A stretch of 64,000 nucleotides of DNA, taken from assembly GCF_901933205.1 (NCBI RefSeq), contig NC_044572.1:74397465-74461464 (forward strand), written 5' to 3'. Position numbers and translations under genes: made by a program. The notes under the pieces are model-generated. The model was not told the origin of the DNA. It made no database searches and worked only from the letters and a program-made list of their open reading frames with translations. The stretch comes from Camarhynchus parvulus (taxonomy: Eukaryota > Chordata > Aves > Passeriformes > Thraupidae). Of the stretch, positions 46,101 to 58,700 are shown piece after piece (position 1 is the stretch's first letter; the number at the start of each line of letters is the position of its first letter).

Positions 46101-49100
46101 TACAAAATGTTTGGATGTATGTAAAATGCAGGTTCATGACCCCAATCCAGTTTTGGACTGTGTGAAAATGTTACTTTAATCTTTGAGTAAAACAAGAATA
46201 ACTTAGTTTCTTCTGATATTCATTTCTAATGAGATCAATCTCTCTCTTTTTCTCTCTGCTCCATAGTGGTCGTGATCAAGGTAGAAAACTAAAAAAAATT
46301 TCATACTAGAGAGTAAAAATAAAGATTTCGTCTAAAGTATTTTGAAAAGACAAAACTTTAAAAGCTGATCAAAAATAACAAAAGTCTCCTGAGATCTGGA
46401 AAGATTTAATGTAATTTGAAGATAAACTGATTTAGCAGTGTAGATTGAACATATTAGATTTTATCTGGCATGGTTGGTCATAGCTAGGGACTTATAAAGC
46501 AAAATAATCTAATATGATGTCATACTTCAATCAAGTTTAATCCTATGATAGTCTCCATAAATAGTTGTGTGAAGGATTTGTAGAACTATGATTTTTGTGT
46601 TAAATTGTACAAAAAGTGGTGAATTAACTATACCTTGATTGTCTGTACAGTTCAAAGAAACACTCTATCATTTCTTCAAAAATCTAAAACTTGAGACATA
46701 TATCAGTGCCTTTGCCTCAGTGCTTGAAACTTACCTGTGTTGTTGTGTAGTAAGGAATTGGTAGTGTTCTAAAGGAACAACAGGGAAATAAAAATAAGGA
46801 AATAAAGAGGAAAGATAAAAAGAATTGTGTAAAAAAGATGAAATATTCTCATATATCAGGGTACATTCAACATTTTGCTAAGGTAAATTAGAAGGGCCAT
46901 AGAATTTGGTCTAATTTTACGCAGAAGTATGAATTAAGTGATAAGTCTTTTCACAGAAATTTTGAGAATACAGTAAAAAACATATAAAGGCACATGCATT
47001 AAGCAGAATGAGTAGACTTTCAGAACAGGAGACAGGAGACTTTCAGAAATACCTGGAGATTTGTTTAATTTGAAGAGTATATTGGGGTTCTTATTTGCTA
47101 ATAGCAACACTATTGCTTCCCAATTTTACATTTTACTAGGGGTTTCCCAGATAGAGCAATAACACATGGTATCTCAGCAAAAGTGAGTTACTTTTTGCTA
47201 CTTACCTTTGTAATCTCAGCAGTCTAGAAGTGCTGACAGTGTCTCAGGTTATGTGGTGAGAAGGTGGGAGTAATCCCTGGAGAGCAGCTTTTATGTGCAA
47301 GGCACTGACATTTGCACTTTCTTCTGCAGCTTCAGGTTTCATGAGAGGAGCATTTAGCACAGGGCTGTTCCATGTGATTGAAGCAATATGAGATGCTCAG
47401 CACTGGTACTACACTATGGACCTGAGGAAGGTCTTTACAACAGTGGACATGAAGCATCAAAAACTCTCATCGGGGAAGGGACTCTGATAATTCAGAAATT
47501 AGTTGCAATTCGGATGAGGGAGGCTCCAGCTTCACAGTCCTGTAGGCACCTGTCTAAAAAATTAAATATTTACCAGTCAGTGAAAAGAGATTCAGGAATC
47601 AATTTTGAGGCAAGTTTTGTTGCTGTTTATTCAAATTGCATACTGTCGTTGTGTATGAAGACAGAAAATGATTGAAAATTATGCAGTGACTCTATTTTTC
47701 ACTCATGAGCTCATAAGCTTAACCCAAGAAGACAGTCAACTTGCAGTATTTTCCTGATTTTTCTTCAAGGGAAATGTTGGTGCAAAAGCAGTGCATCTTT
47801 GCCCTGTGAGTGGCACCATGCAACTGAAGTGATCTGAAGTTTAACAACGAAATGAGATATGTTTATATTCTTTCTGTTATTTTACAATCTACTCTTTAGA
47901 GCTCTGACTTATGGAAACTAAATGTGAAATAAAGCACTTCACAGAACAAAATTTAGCTGCAAGGATTTCACTGACAGCTTTTGGTACAGTAAGATCAAAG
48001 CTACCTACACAACTTCTTAGATGTCATTGAAGACTAATGCCACTCATATTATCACTGCAGATTTTCCCTGCGAAATTTCTGTAGGTGAGGATTTTCCTCA
48101 GTAGAAGCCAAAAAAATTAATCTTCCTTTTGCTTCTGTCAGAATCCAAGGTGAGTTGTCCCCCTGTTATCCCTCTCCTACTGGTATTGGGATGCCTGGGC
48201 TCAGTTGTCTGCCCTTGAGACATCCTGGGCTGCTGAAAAAAGTGTTAAATGGAAGAGAATTGTGCATTAAACAAAAGCTTACACCATGTGGAAGGTAGCT
48301 GAGAAACAAGTATTCAGAAAAGCTTGATGAAGCAAGAGGATTATCAAAATTTTTGATCTACAAAAATAAGCTTTTGAAATATCCTCACTACAAAGTAATC
48401 TGCCTTTAAAGAACAAAAACTTTCAAACAAGAACAAAACACCTGAATTATATTAGTGTGAACATGTTGTTTCAAAGCATGGAAATATAAGACTTAAGATT
48501 TCTCTTTCAAATAATACGTAAACCTGGGCTAAGAGCCAGGTTAAAACTGAAGGTAAATTTGTAATGGTGACATGCTCTAAGTGACACATGGCCCTACACC
48601 TTATTTTCAGGACCAATTTTGGCATATTCTATCTAAAATGTCAAATTACAATGAACGAGATTTAGACTTCTTCCTCATTAAAACCTATAGAAGACTGCCA
48701 GGAACTCACTAAGCAATCTACTTGGTTAGCACTCTAGCCATGTCTGTGTGTAGCACAGTTTATTTCAACTTGTTAGTTCCTGATGTCAGTGGTTGTAGAT
48801 CTCAAGCGTTCGTGAACAGATAAAGATGATAGGTCAATGTGGCCACTAAATGAAAATAAAAGGCAAAGATGTATGCAAAATATAAAGCATCATGCTTGCA
48901 AATGCTGAAAACAGGTGTGCATTCTAGAGATAATTCCAAATGCTTTTCATTCAGTTTGGGAGGTACATCTACCTTCATCAGTGGTCTTGAAGCAAAGCCA
49001 AACAATTTGTCTTGAGGTGACTTAGGATCTGACTTTTTCTTCAACATACAGACATTTTAATTATACTATTCGTTTTTGGCAAACCAGGATTAGAGTGCAT

Positions 49101-49205
49101 AAACTTCTGTGGCTAGTTACAATGTTAGCCCTGAAAAGTTGCTCTTAGTTAGAACTCATCTGTCTCAATTCATGTTTCAGTGGCAGCGCTCTGGAGGGGA
49201 CATGG
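40185..49205. other. Nine kilobases of unique AT-rich DNA, no gene seen
   Basis: No gene or interspersed repeat is recognised. Open frames reach 102 codons (42679-42987) without a domain. A pyrimidine-rich, strand-asymmetric stretch lies at about 45440-45690. Blocks around 41040-41300 and 44500-44700 are dense in TAAT-type and ATTA-type motifs, as in many vertebrate conserved noncoding elements. This is only a suspicion from composition. Confidence 0.5.
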
Positions 49206-49280
49206 GACTGTACAAAGCAAGAGGTTGAACCAGATGACCTGGAGAGTTTTTTTCCTCAACCATGTTTTAATTCTGTGAAG
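49206..49280 (+). mobile_element. CR1 LINE remnant, 3' end
   Basis: agaggttgaaccagatgacct, a T-rich gap, then cctcaaccatgttttaattctgtga: the last about 70 bp of a forward CR1 copy, degraded. It lies about 680 bp before the next CR1 copy, which is in the opposite orientation. Confidence 0.75.
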
Positions 49281-49957
49281 TTTTAACAAATGGATTATGG
49301 ACTCATATCTGCTTCTGTGTACTAATTGCCATTATAATTAATCCTGTTGTTCAAAGATTAGATGTTATTAGCTGTGTGGGTAGGAAATCACATTTGTTCT
49401 TGTGATTTCGCAGGACAGACTTAAGACTTCTGCTAATGTGCATTTACATTTCCTACTTATTTGGTTTTTTTCTTATTTGGTCTATAGTCTAAGATGAGAG
49501 ATTGTATCTGGTCAATCAGCTTTTCTGAATATCTGGTAGATTGTTTTATGAGAGGTGAGTCAGACACCACTTTTTTCCTATGGCTATGACTTGTGGTGAT
49601 AAAATGCATGTGTTCACTAGGAAACTGAGAGACTCATAAGGAATATGGAATTTTCTGCAAATGTGGAAGACATGATAGTTTTAGGACCTTAGTGTCCTAA
49701 AACTTACTTTCAATCCATGTTTGAATCACTGCCTATTACTTGAATTTTGTTTTTTAGAGAGCTTTAGCCATGTCAAAGCTCTCAAAATCTGGATTTCAGC
49801 CAGCTTACTACTAATTAGATCTTCAGGGTGTCTGGAATCTAAACAATGTGGTGTGCAGAGATATCGTCAATCATTCAGCAGAGATTGCATTCACTGTAGA
49901 TATTCAGCAGGCTTGCTGCTTATAGATGCCTGTATATATGAATCTCTCAGTGGGAGC
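49281..49957. other. Unique DNA, no gene seen
   Basis: Ordinary AT-rich sequence between two CR1 pieces. No gene is recognised. Confidence 0.55.
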
Positions 49958-50180
49958 ATCATAGAATCATAGAATATTCTGAGTTGGAAGGAACACACAA
50001 GGATCACGGAAGTTCAAGTCCTGACCCTGCACAGAACAGCCCAAGACTCACAGCATGTGCCTGACAGTATTGTTCAAAAGCTTCTTGAACTCTGTCGGGG
50101 TTGGTGCTGAGACTACTTCCTTGGGGAGCCTGTTCCAGTGCCCAAACACCCTCTGGTTGAAAAATCTTTTCCTAATAGCC
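49958..50180 (-). mobile_element. CR1 LINE, 3' part (interrupted)
   Basis: A reverse CR1 3' UTR beginning atcatagaatcatagaatat, then gagttggaaggaaca and cttgaactctgtcggggttg, and reaching ggggagcctgttccagtgcc and atcttttcctaatagcc. It stops at the edge of a solo LTR and resumes at 50548. Confidence 0.95.
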
Positions 50181-50547
50181 TGTTGTTTCAGGGGCCATTT
50201 GTCACGGTGGGGGAAAAACTTACGCTCTCAATATAAGTGAACAGCAAGCTTCTGTTTATTGATTAGAGCATCAGACCTTTATACAGTAATTAATAAGCTA
50301 ATGCATATTCTGTAACTTAAGCCATCTATTGGTAAATCTGTACATGTCAGCTCCACCTTGTTTTTGCATTCCTTAAGAATTAAACCTTCTCTTTCTCATG
50401 CTGTTTTTTTAACCACCTTATCTGTGCCCAAGGACACAGCGGCCTTGCTACATCCAAAGCTTCGGATTAGTTGAGTTCATTATTTTCCTAGCCTCAGACA
50501 CCTGGACCAAGTCTGTGTGACTCTGGTCATGTAATTATTTCTCAACA
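50181..50547 (-). mobile_element. Solo LTR nested in CR1
   Basis: A 367-bp LTR with TGTTGTTTC...CTCAACA ends, inserted in the middle of a CR1 3' UTR. Flanking 6-mers ATAGCC (50175-50180) and ACATCC (50548-50553) are a decayed target duplication, 4 of 6 matching. On the minus strand there is a TATA box (TGTATAAAGG, around 50275-50284) and, 20-30 bases on, AATAAACAGAAGCTTGCTG. The element therefore runs on the minus strand. It is unrelated in sequence to the other LTRs here. The family is unknown. Confidence 0.88.
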
Positions 50548-50872
50548 ACATCCCACCTAAATCTCCCCTGGAACAGCTTCAGGCCATTCCCTTGGGTCTT
50601 GTCACTAGCCAACAAGAGAAGAGATCATCTGCCACTCCTCTTCCACTCCTCTTCCTCTTTCAATGAGAAAATTGTAGACTACCATGAGGTCTCCCCTCAG
50701 TCTCTCTCATGAAGCCACTCCTCATATGGCTTTCCCTCAAGGCCCTTCACCATCTTTGTAACCTACCTTTGGACTATCTCTAATAGCTTTATATCTTTCC
50801 CGCGTTGTGGTGCCCAAAACTGCAGACACGACTCAAGGTGAGGTCCCATCAGTGCCACAGTGGGACAGGACA
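50548..50872 (-). mobile_element. CR1 LINE, resumed part
   Basis: Continuation of the CR1 copy after the nested LTR: cacctaaatctcccctggaa, cttgggtcttgtcactagcc, ggtctcccctcagtctctct, ctttccctcaaggcccttca and gcccaaaactgcagacacg. These are the usual CR1 3'-UTR blocks in reverse. The right edge is gradual. No ORF2 is kept. Confidence 0.93.
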
Positions 50873-53800
50873 ATATCAAGTGAGGATCTACAAAATCTCC
50901 TCTTCAAAGCTATTGTCTATTATCTTGCTCTAAGCAATGCAAACCTTTTTGTTATGCATTGGTAGCTTGCATTCTTATTTAGCTATGCTACTGTGCATCT
51001 TTTCTAGTTTGTTTTTTAATTTCCCCTGCAGGTATCTTCTTTTGCCTCAAGGTGGTCCCTGGATGAGTCCATTTTGCCACACTGGTGGTATATCTGGTCT
51101 TTCACATCCTCAAGCACTTGACGTTTGTGTTTGGAAGTGTCAATCATTTTGTACATTTTTATGGGTGTATTCAGGATCTGAGAGTCCTCTGCTTCCCTGC
51201 TTTTACCTTCCTATACACACACTAAAAAAGGTGTAGAAATAAGAACCATTTCCACTCATTTGATAGTACACAGGGATCTTCACATTAAACACACATGACT
51301 TTTGCAGTGGTCAGTGAGACTTTTTAGGGCAAGTTTAAGTTATGAACACACTTTTCTTTCTTCTAAGATCACATAAGAGTCATGTAGAAGTTGGGCACAA
51401 GGGAAGGGACTGCTCACAGATTTTCATTAAAACTAGTGAATGACAATTTTTTTTAAGTTTTGCTTTTCTGAGGACACATTTTTCTCATTAAAAGCCAAAA
51501 TAATTCTGTCCTTCCGAAAAAAAAAAAAACTTTAGAGTAATAAAGTCTGTCTCTTCATTCACTTTACTCATGGGAGCCATCCCATAATTCTCAGTTTAGC
51601 CTACTAGAGTGAGTTGTTTGCTCTAACCATAGAGCAGAAATACAGGTCATTTGAAGGAAGATTGTTAAGCAAAAATGTTATTGTTAAAAAATAGTTGTAC
51701 TAAAAATGGTCCCTAGCAAAAATTAAACAGATAATTTTCAGATATAATGTGAGTAATCCCATGCTCATCCACTCTAATAATGCGTCAACATGTTCCTTAA
51801 CACAAGCATAGTTCTATCATATGTAAAATTTACCTAAACTTAAACTGCTTCAACTGATGTTTATCAGCAGATTGTGAAAAGTAGTTCTGTGGTATTCTGT
51901 CCTAGCCTCCAGCAATATAAAACTCAAAGTCAAGTTGAACCAGAGGCAGTGTTTGAATTTAACAGTCTTTGTCAGATTATTTCTTTAAGAGATTTCCTAA
52001 TCATTATTTTGCAAAATAGTTGCCTGTTCTTGTATCTTTGTATATTCTTTTACTGTTTAGATCTTTAAAAATTAATGATTAAAAAACCAAGCAACTCCTC
52101 TGAGATGTAATTTTAAGAACATATAACTGTGGTGTCAAATTTTTTTTATTTAATGTAACTACTATCTTTTTGCCTTTCTTTCTCCCTGTTCTATCCTCAA
52201 TAAAATTATAAATAGCAGAATGTCTATTATGTTTGCTGAGACTTAGCAACAAACTATTTATGTAGATGAAACTTAACAGGAATCAAACTACATAGTGGCA
52301 TGTTTAATTTCATGTGCTCAAATGACATTTGTCCTGAAAAACAAAAGTCAAGTCAATCTACTTTAAAATGCAATACATGCACTCATTATGGATTCGGCTA
52401 ATCCATCACACTCTCTGTTTCTGTCTCTAGCCTTTTTTTTTTTTTTTTTTTTTTTTTGGTCTCAAGACATTTGCATGCTTTGGTTTTACTTTATATTGTA
52501 GTTTAGAGGTCAGCTTTTACTGCAGGTTAAACTGGTTTACTTTTCATCTGGAGATTATCAAGCATAGGTGCCCTTATGTATTAGGTGCAGGTTACAGAGA
52601 GAACCAGGGCATGCAGCAGTCTATGCAGCCATTCACACAGTCAGGTGCACATGTTTTTCTGTGTTGCACTAATTGTGTCAAACAGAGAAGAATTTTGTGA
52701 TGTTAGGTTAAAAGTTCACTATGGCAACTAACTTCCCCATATCAATCTGAATGTATTTATGTGTATATCTTTTTTTTTAATATGCCAGACAATTAATTCA
52801 TACCTCATCTGACAGCACTACAAGGACAAAGACCTATGTGGTAGGCCTGGCAAAATTCAGTATCATCTATGCTTTTAAAAAGTGCTAAGCCAGCTTTGTA
52901 CTTTCAGTGATGTTTTAAGACCATTAATTAAATGTGACAGATTTCTGATTGCAGCTTTGTTTCTCTCATGTTGGCCTCCAGATAAGTCTAGATCACTTAA
53001 ATTTTTTTATCCTATGTTTTTTAGATATGTACAGCATTTTTCTTGATTCCCTCAACTTCCTATCACAACCTACACAGGTTATGATCAGATGTGTTGATTA
53101 CAGAGAATGTGCATGATATATAGAAATGTTGTACTACTGTGACACTGGGCTCTTAAGACCTTAATTAGCATTTCAGTTCCAAAATTTGCAATTTTTATGA
53201 AAAAATATCTTAATTTTTATGCTAACCTTTAATGGGGTACTACTCTATGTTTCAATGACAATTGCAACTGTTTACATCCATTTGATCCTCAAAGTAGTAA
53301 TCTCTTCCATGGCAGCTTCATTTCAGAGTCTTTAGTTTTCCGCATTTTAATCACATTTACTGAGTTTTTGTGGTGACTATGAGGTGAATAATTTATCATC
53401 CTCTAAGCAGAGGCAAAGAAGCAGAGTAAATGATCCTTCACAATTAGATTTAGAAGGTGACTTTAAAATCTTAGGGGATTGCCCAATATATTAAAAGCAG
53501 TCAATTTAAAAATTTAATTAGAAAGATAGAGCCTGGTTTTGTGTGTTCTATGTGTACTTTAGATTCACCCTGAAGAAGATTTCATTAAAATTTGCCCATT
53601 TTTATGCATTTGTGTTTTTAAGACTCTCTTTATAATGGATCTGCTGCTTTCCGTTTAGATAGACACAAGACTAAATACACTCAGGCAAAACAGATACAAA
53701 GCCATTAGTGAAAGGGCACATTTTTGAGCAGTCAATTAGGATAGTCTGGTCTATTTAAATTCTAGCCAATTTATTTTCCTTACACATTTAATTCATTAAA

Positions 53801-54033
53801 ACAAGTTAGGGAAGTTGAGGACTCTATATAATGATCTTGTGAGTTTTTTCCTCAGAGATAATCTTACGGAGAAGACCTTAATTGTTGCACTGTGGTATAC
53901 AAACATATTTCTATTTTAAAAGAAAAGACTGTAAGGTTATTCTACTCTTGGATGTTTTGTATTGTTTTAAAGGTATCATGTCTCTCTTCAATATATATTA
54001 AAAAAGTCTAATGGCGAGTATTCCCTCGCTGCA
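50873..54033. other. Unique AT-rich DNA, no gene seen
   Basis: No gene is recognised. A block at about 51030-51160 is less AT-rich and unexplained. A 25-T run is listed separately. The rest is ordinary sequence. Confidence 0.5.
52433..52457. repeat. Poly(T) run, 25 bases
   Basis: An uninterrupted run of 25 T. No retrocopy is recognised beside it on the minus strand. Confidence 0.93.
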
Positions 54034-54069
54034 TTTTTTTTCTTTTTTTCCCTTTTTTTTTTTTTTTAT
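54034..54069. repeat. T-rich tract
   Basis: Runs of T broken by single or triple C, about 36 bp. It encodes the Lys-rich tail of a spurious minus-strand frame. Confidence 0.9.
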
Positions 54070-54180
54070 TTCGCCTTTCTAGGAGGTTGAAAGCATGATG
54101 GTAGTTCCGTTCTGGTTTTTTGTTGGTAAATATTAAGTGGTATAATAAGTTGTTTATATGGCAGATCTGTATCCATGCTG

Positions 54181-55740
54181 ATAGAATCATAGAATCTTGA
54201 AACTAAACCCATCTCCCTCAGCTGCTCCTCATAAGGCTTGTGCTACAGACTCTTCACCAGCTCTGTTGCCCTTCTTTGAACACGCTCTAGCATCTCAATC
54301 AATGTCCTTATTGTAGTGAGGGACCCAGAACTGAACACAGGATTTAAGATGTGGCCTCACCAATGCAGAGGGACACAAACTGCCCTAGTCCAGCCAGAAC
54401 AGTATTGTTTCTTGAGCACTTGGGCACATGCTGGCTCATGTTCAGCTGGCTATTGACCAGCACTCACAGGTCTTCTCCTGCCAAGCAGCTTTCCAGTCAC
54501 ACTTCCCCAAGCTTATTGTGACCCTAGTGCAAAATCTGGCAATTCACTTTATTGAACATCATACAATTGGCCTCAGTCCATGGATCCAGCCTATCCAGAT
54601 CCCTCCGCAGAACCTTCTTGTCCTCCAAAAGATCAACACTTCCACCCTACATGGTGTTGTCTGCAAACTGACTGAGGGTGTGCTTGATTCCCTGGTCCAC
54701 GTCATTGATGAAGATATTAAACAGGGCTGTCCACTATGCTGAGCCTTAGGGAGCACCAGCAGTAATCAGCTGCCAGCTGGATGTAGCACCATTCACCACC
54801 ACTCTTTGGGCTCAGCCATACAGACAGTTGTCTATCCAGCCAGGAATACTCTCATCCAGGCCATGAGCAGTGTCACCAGGACAATCCTGTGGGAAATGGT
54901 GTCAAATGCTATATTGCAGTCTAGATAGACAACATCCACAGCCTTTCCCTCATCCACTAAGGATGACACCTTGTCATAAAAGGAGATCTGGTCATTCAAG
55001 CAGCACCTACCTTTCATGCAGGTCATGATCTTGTGTACTGTGCTGCATGATGGTGCTCAAGGTGATCTGTTCCATGACCTTCCTGAGCACCGAGGTGAGA
55101 CTGACAGGCCTGTAGTGCTCTGGATCCTTCTTCTGTCCCTGCTTGTTGATGAGTGTCACATTTGCTTACCTCCACTCAGTTGGGACCTCCCCTATCAGGA
55201 TTCTTGATAATTGATGGAAAATGGCTCGGCGAGCTCTTGCACCAGCTACCTCAGTGCCTTTGGGTGGATGCTATGTGGCCCTATAGACTTGTGAGTGTCT
55301 AAGTGGTATAGCAGTTTGCTGACCTTTGTTCCCATGGATTACTGGGGCTTCATTCTCTTTCTCATCCTTCTGGGCTTCCATCTTTCAGCTCAGGGCCCAG
55401 GTATCCTGATAACACTCGGTTTTACTTTTAAAGACTGAGACAAAGGAGATATTAGGTGCCATAGCCTTTTCCTCATCCTTTGTTATTAAGTTTCTGCTAA
55501 CATCCGCAAAAGGACAGAGATGCTCCTTAGCCCTCCTTGTGTTGCAGTTGTGTTTATAGAAACCTTTTATATCAGCTTTTACAGCAGTAACTATATTAAG
55601 TTCCAGCTGAGTTTTGGCTCTTCTAATTTTTTCCCTGCACAACCCCACGACATCCATGTAGCCGTCCAGAGTGTCCTGCTCCTTCTTCCAGCTTAAGTTT
55701 CTGGTGTAATTTCTGTGGAGAAATATGCTATGGCTCACCT
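54181..55740 (-). mobile_element. CR1 LINE, longest copy, with ORF2 relics
   Basis: A reverse CR1 copy of about 1.56 kb. The 3' end (atagaatcatagaatcttga) is followed by a jump to the distal 3' UTR (ctcagctgctcctcataagg), so the proximal 3' UTR is deleted. Further on lie the end of ORF2 and the reverse transcriptase. A minus frame at 54832-55026 contains the palm motif in the form VVYLDC..AFDTISH, preceded by KGRCCLNDQISFYDKVSSLV. The frame at 55385-55738 matches the segment before the RT (LCREKIRRAKTQLELN; NLITKDEEK; FVSVFKSKT). Stops and frameshifts separate these pieces, so no active enzyme is encoded. Confidence 0.95.
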
Positions 55741-58700
55741 GGAAGATTGTGATTATTCAATCTGTTTTCAAATTGAATTTAAATAATTTGCTATTGAATA
55801 ACACAGAAAGGGTTGGTGGTTTGCGTTTGGTTTTTTTAGTTTGTTTTTTTTTTTTCCTTGTTCCACTGCTGTAAATAGCCTTTGAACTTCACCTTTTGAA
55901 GATGACATCAGACTTAAAATCTTACAATTTTTTTCTTAACTATCTTTAGAACCAGGAGAAAATTGATTCCTTCAGTGTCAGGCATTATACTGAGGCTGGC
56001 ACTTCTGGAGAGCTGCAATGTTAAATAGCATTTCTTTAGCACTATTCTTAGAAATAATATGCCACAGTATTCACAGTGTTTCTAAAATTATATTTTTGCT
56101 AATTTAGACTGGATAAGTGAGACCATGTAAGCATTCTTTTCAGTATCACTGTCAATAAAGCTGACCTTTGTTTGAGAGAAAACCTTTATTTTTAGAAGCT
56201 AAATGCCATCAAATTTGTTTTATAAGCCATCTTACCCTAGAATTCAATAAAAAATTAAATAAATAGGAACAATAATAATTGCTTTTGCCAGGAACCTTTA
56301 TGATTTTATTTCAGGAAGAAGAGCAAAATACCTGTTCTGTGAAAGAAATAATTAATTGCCGCTCCATAGGATATTATCTTCATGCATTTTAGCTCAAGGC
56401 TGAAAGTATCTCTTTGAGGAAGGGTAAGCTTCATTACCAATTATAAATCATGTTTAAAACATCTTATTTGAATGAAACATGGAGGACTAAGAGTGAGATA
56501 TTGGAGCTTTTTAAAATTATATAAAATACTCCTTGACTTCTGCTAGATCTAAAATTTCAGACAAAGTCTAACCCAACATTTATCCCCAGTTGAATAAGTT
56601 CTATTGAAGCTTGCAGGAATCTGTGGGAAGATGTCCATTTCTGTGGGACCCTAATGAAGTTACATAAGCATCCACAGATTCATGTGTTTATATATTTTAA
56701 GGTATGTTTGTGATCCAAGAAAATAATATTGATTCTTTTTTTTGCCTTTAGATGATTTTGAGGCAAAACCCCCATGTGGTACTAAATTGCTTTTAAAAGC
56801 TCAAAATAGCTTCCCAAAATGACCTAATATATTTTCTCACATGATGAAATTATATAAAATAAATGGAGTTACACCAGTATATGTCAAGTGTTTTATATTC
56901 TATACTCATGTGATTTTAAGAGTATGAAAGACTATACAAACACAAAATCAATCATAAGCTCTGAGCAACTGAGATAAAAAAGAAGGAAATTTTTTAGAAG
57001 TTCAGCTGATAAAAACAATTCAAGGCATGTTATAGGACCTGAAAATCATTACCTGCCAAGTGGATGTCTAATGATTACTTTGTCTTCTAAAACCGCAGCT
57101 AAACTAAAATCACTAAGTGTGATAACCGTGTGAGTCAGCTTGTTAGAGCATCCAAGAGCCTTCTCAGAATTTCAGTATTCTCCTTGTGGGAGAATAGTGG
57201 ACATAGTGCAGTGGTTTCTTTCCTTTACTTGCTGTGGTTTCATATTTTGGGTTTGTGGTTTTGATTTTTCAGTGTGAAGGTGCTGGGATGCATGAGAGAA
57301 AAAATGCAGGCTGAAAGAAAATATAGTTGCAACAGCTGGAACGAATTATCAACAGTCAAGATGGTTTGGAGGGTGAGTGGGGACATGGGAAGATCTATTC
57401 CAAGGCTGTGATAGATTTTGAGGACACAGCAGTTAGAGACTTTCCCATTGTGGAAACCATTTGAATTTTTTTTAAATTAAATTTTGAAATTTCTCTATTT
57501 GGTGGAGTAAACAGATTAATTAACCTTTCTTATCAGTGAAATTAAAACTTTCATAAACTCAGAGGAAAAGAGAGGCAGTATATGTATGTTACACAGATCA
57601 AACAAGTAGTCCTGATTTACCTAAGACGCAGAATTATTGAAACAGAAGAAACTGGTTTTAATATGCCAGCTGTACTGTTCAACTAAAACTAATGGGCGAA
57701 CTAGCAGCAACAAATAACCAATTATATCTCTCTGAGTCAGAGAATATCCAGGTAAAACCAAGCCTAATTAAGAGTGAAGTTAAGCTTAGTGAAAAGCTGA
57801 ATTTGTTTATTTAGTTTGACTTGCTATCTTACTTTAGTTAATCATAGGCTAGCTTTAGTATATCAAGTGCACTAAGTGCATTTATTAACAATAATTAAAA
57901 ATCTGAATTTTTGTTACCTAATAAACTGGGCTATTTGTGAATCTGTGATTGTGAAAGTTTTTGTTCACTGCAACTGGACTTATATAGTGGTGAGTTGGCT
58001 ATAACCACAAAGTAAGCCCAGCCTCACCCAGCCCTCTGGGGATCAGTTGGAAGGCAAAAGAGTTTATTTTCTGCCAAATTTCTAAACTCTTAATACACCA
58101 ATATTTGGGGAACTGTGTGTCTGGAAACCTCTGTAACTCATAAAAGCATGCTAAAGTCATCACCTGAAAATATGCTTCAGGAATGGCGCTGAAAATTTTA
58201 AATTTTAATTTTTGCAAAACAGAGGCACTAAGAAACAGAAAAACTCTTTTCAGAAGCTAAAGTTATATTGGCATTTGCAGTTCAGGTAAATAATATTTTA
58301 TCAGTTCATGAGCAAATAATGCATTTTTAATCTTTATTTTCCAGTAAAGTAAATACTGAATTTAATATGAAGCTACCATTGTGACAAGGCAAAGATGCTT
58401 ACAGCAAAGTTAGATTGTAACACAGGCTGTGATTCAAACCCAGACCTGTGATTACTTTGGTGAAATTCAGTGATGCTAGAAGTCTGTATGGAGTCTGAAG
58501 TTGTAAGCCCAGATATTGATATTGGCCTTGAGTGTTTTATAATACAAACTAAGCCTCTAGCACCATGTAAAGGTGCAAATAACTTCTACAGATATCCTAT
58601 ATTTCTTTATACCTACTTGCTTAGAATATAATCTTAGGGGACAAGTATTTTATTTATTACTTTGGAGTTTTTATTTTTTTTTTTCTGCTTATAAATCAAA

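Noticed and set aside
54428..55207. Plus-strand frames of 63-104 codons
   Set aside because: Antisense to the minus-strand CR1 ORF2 and 3' UTR.
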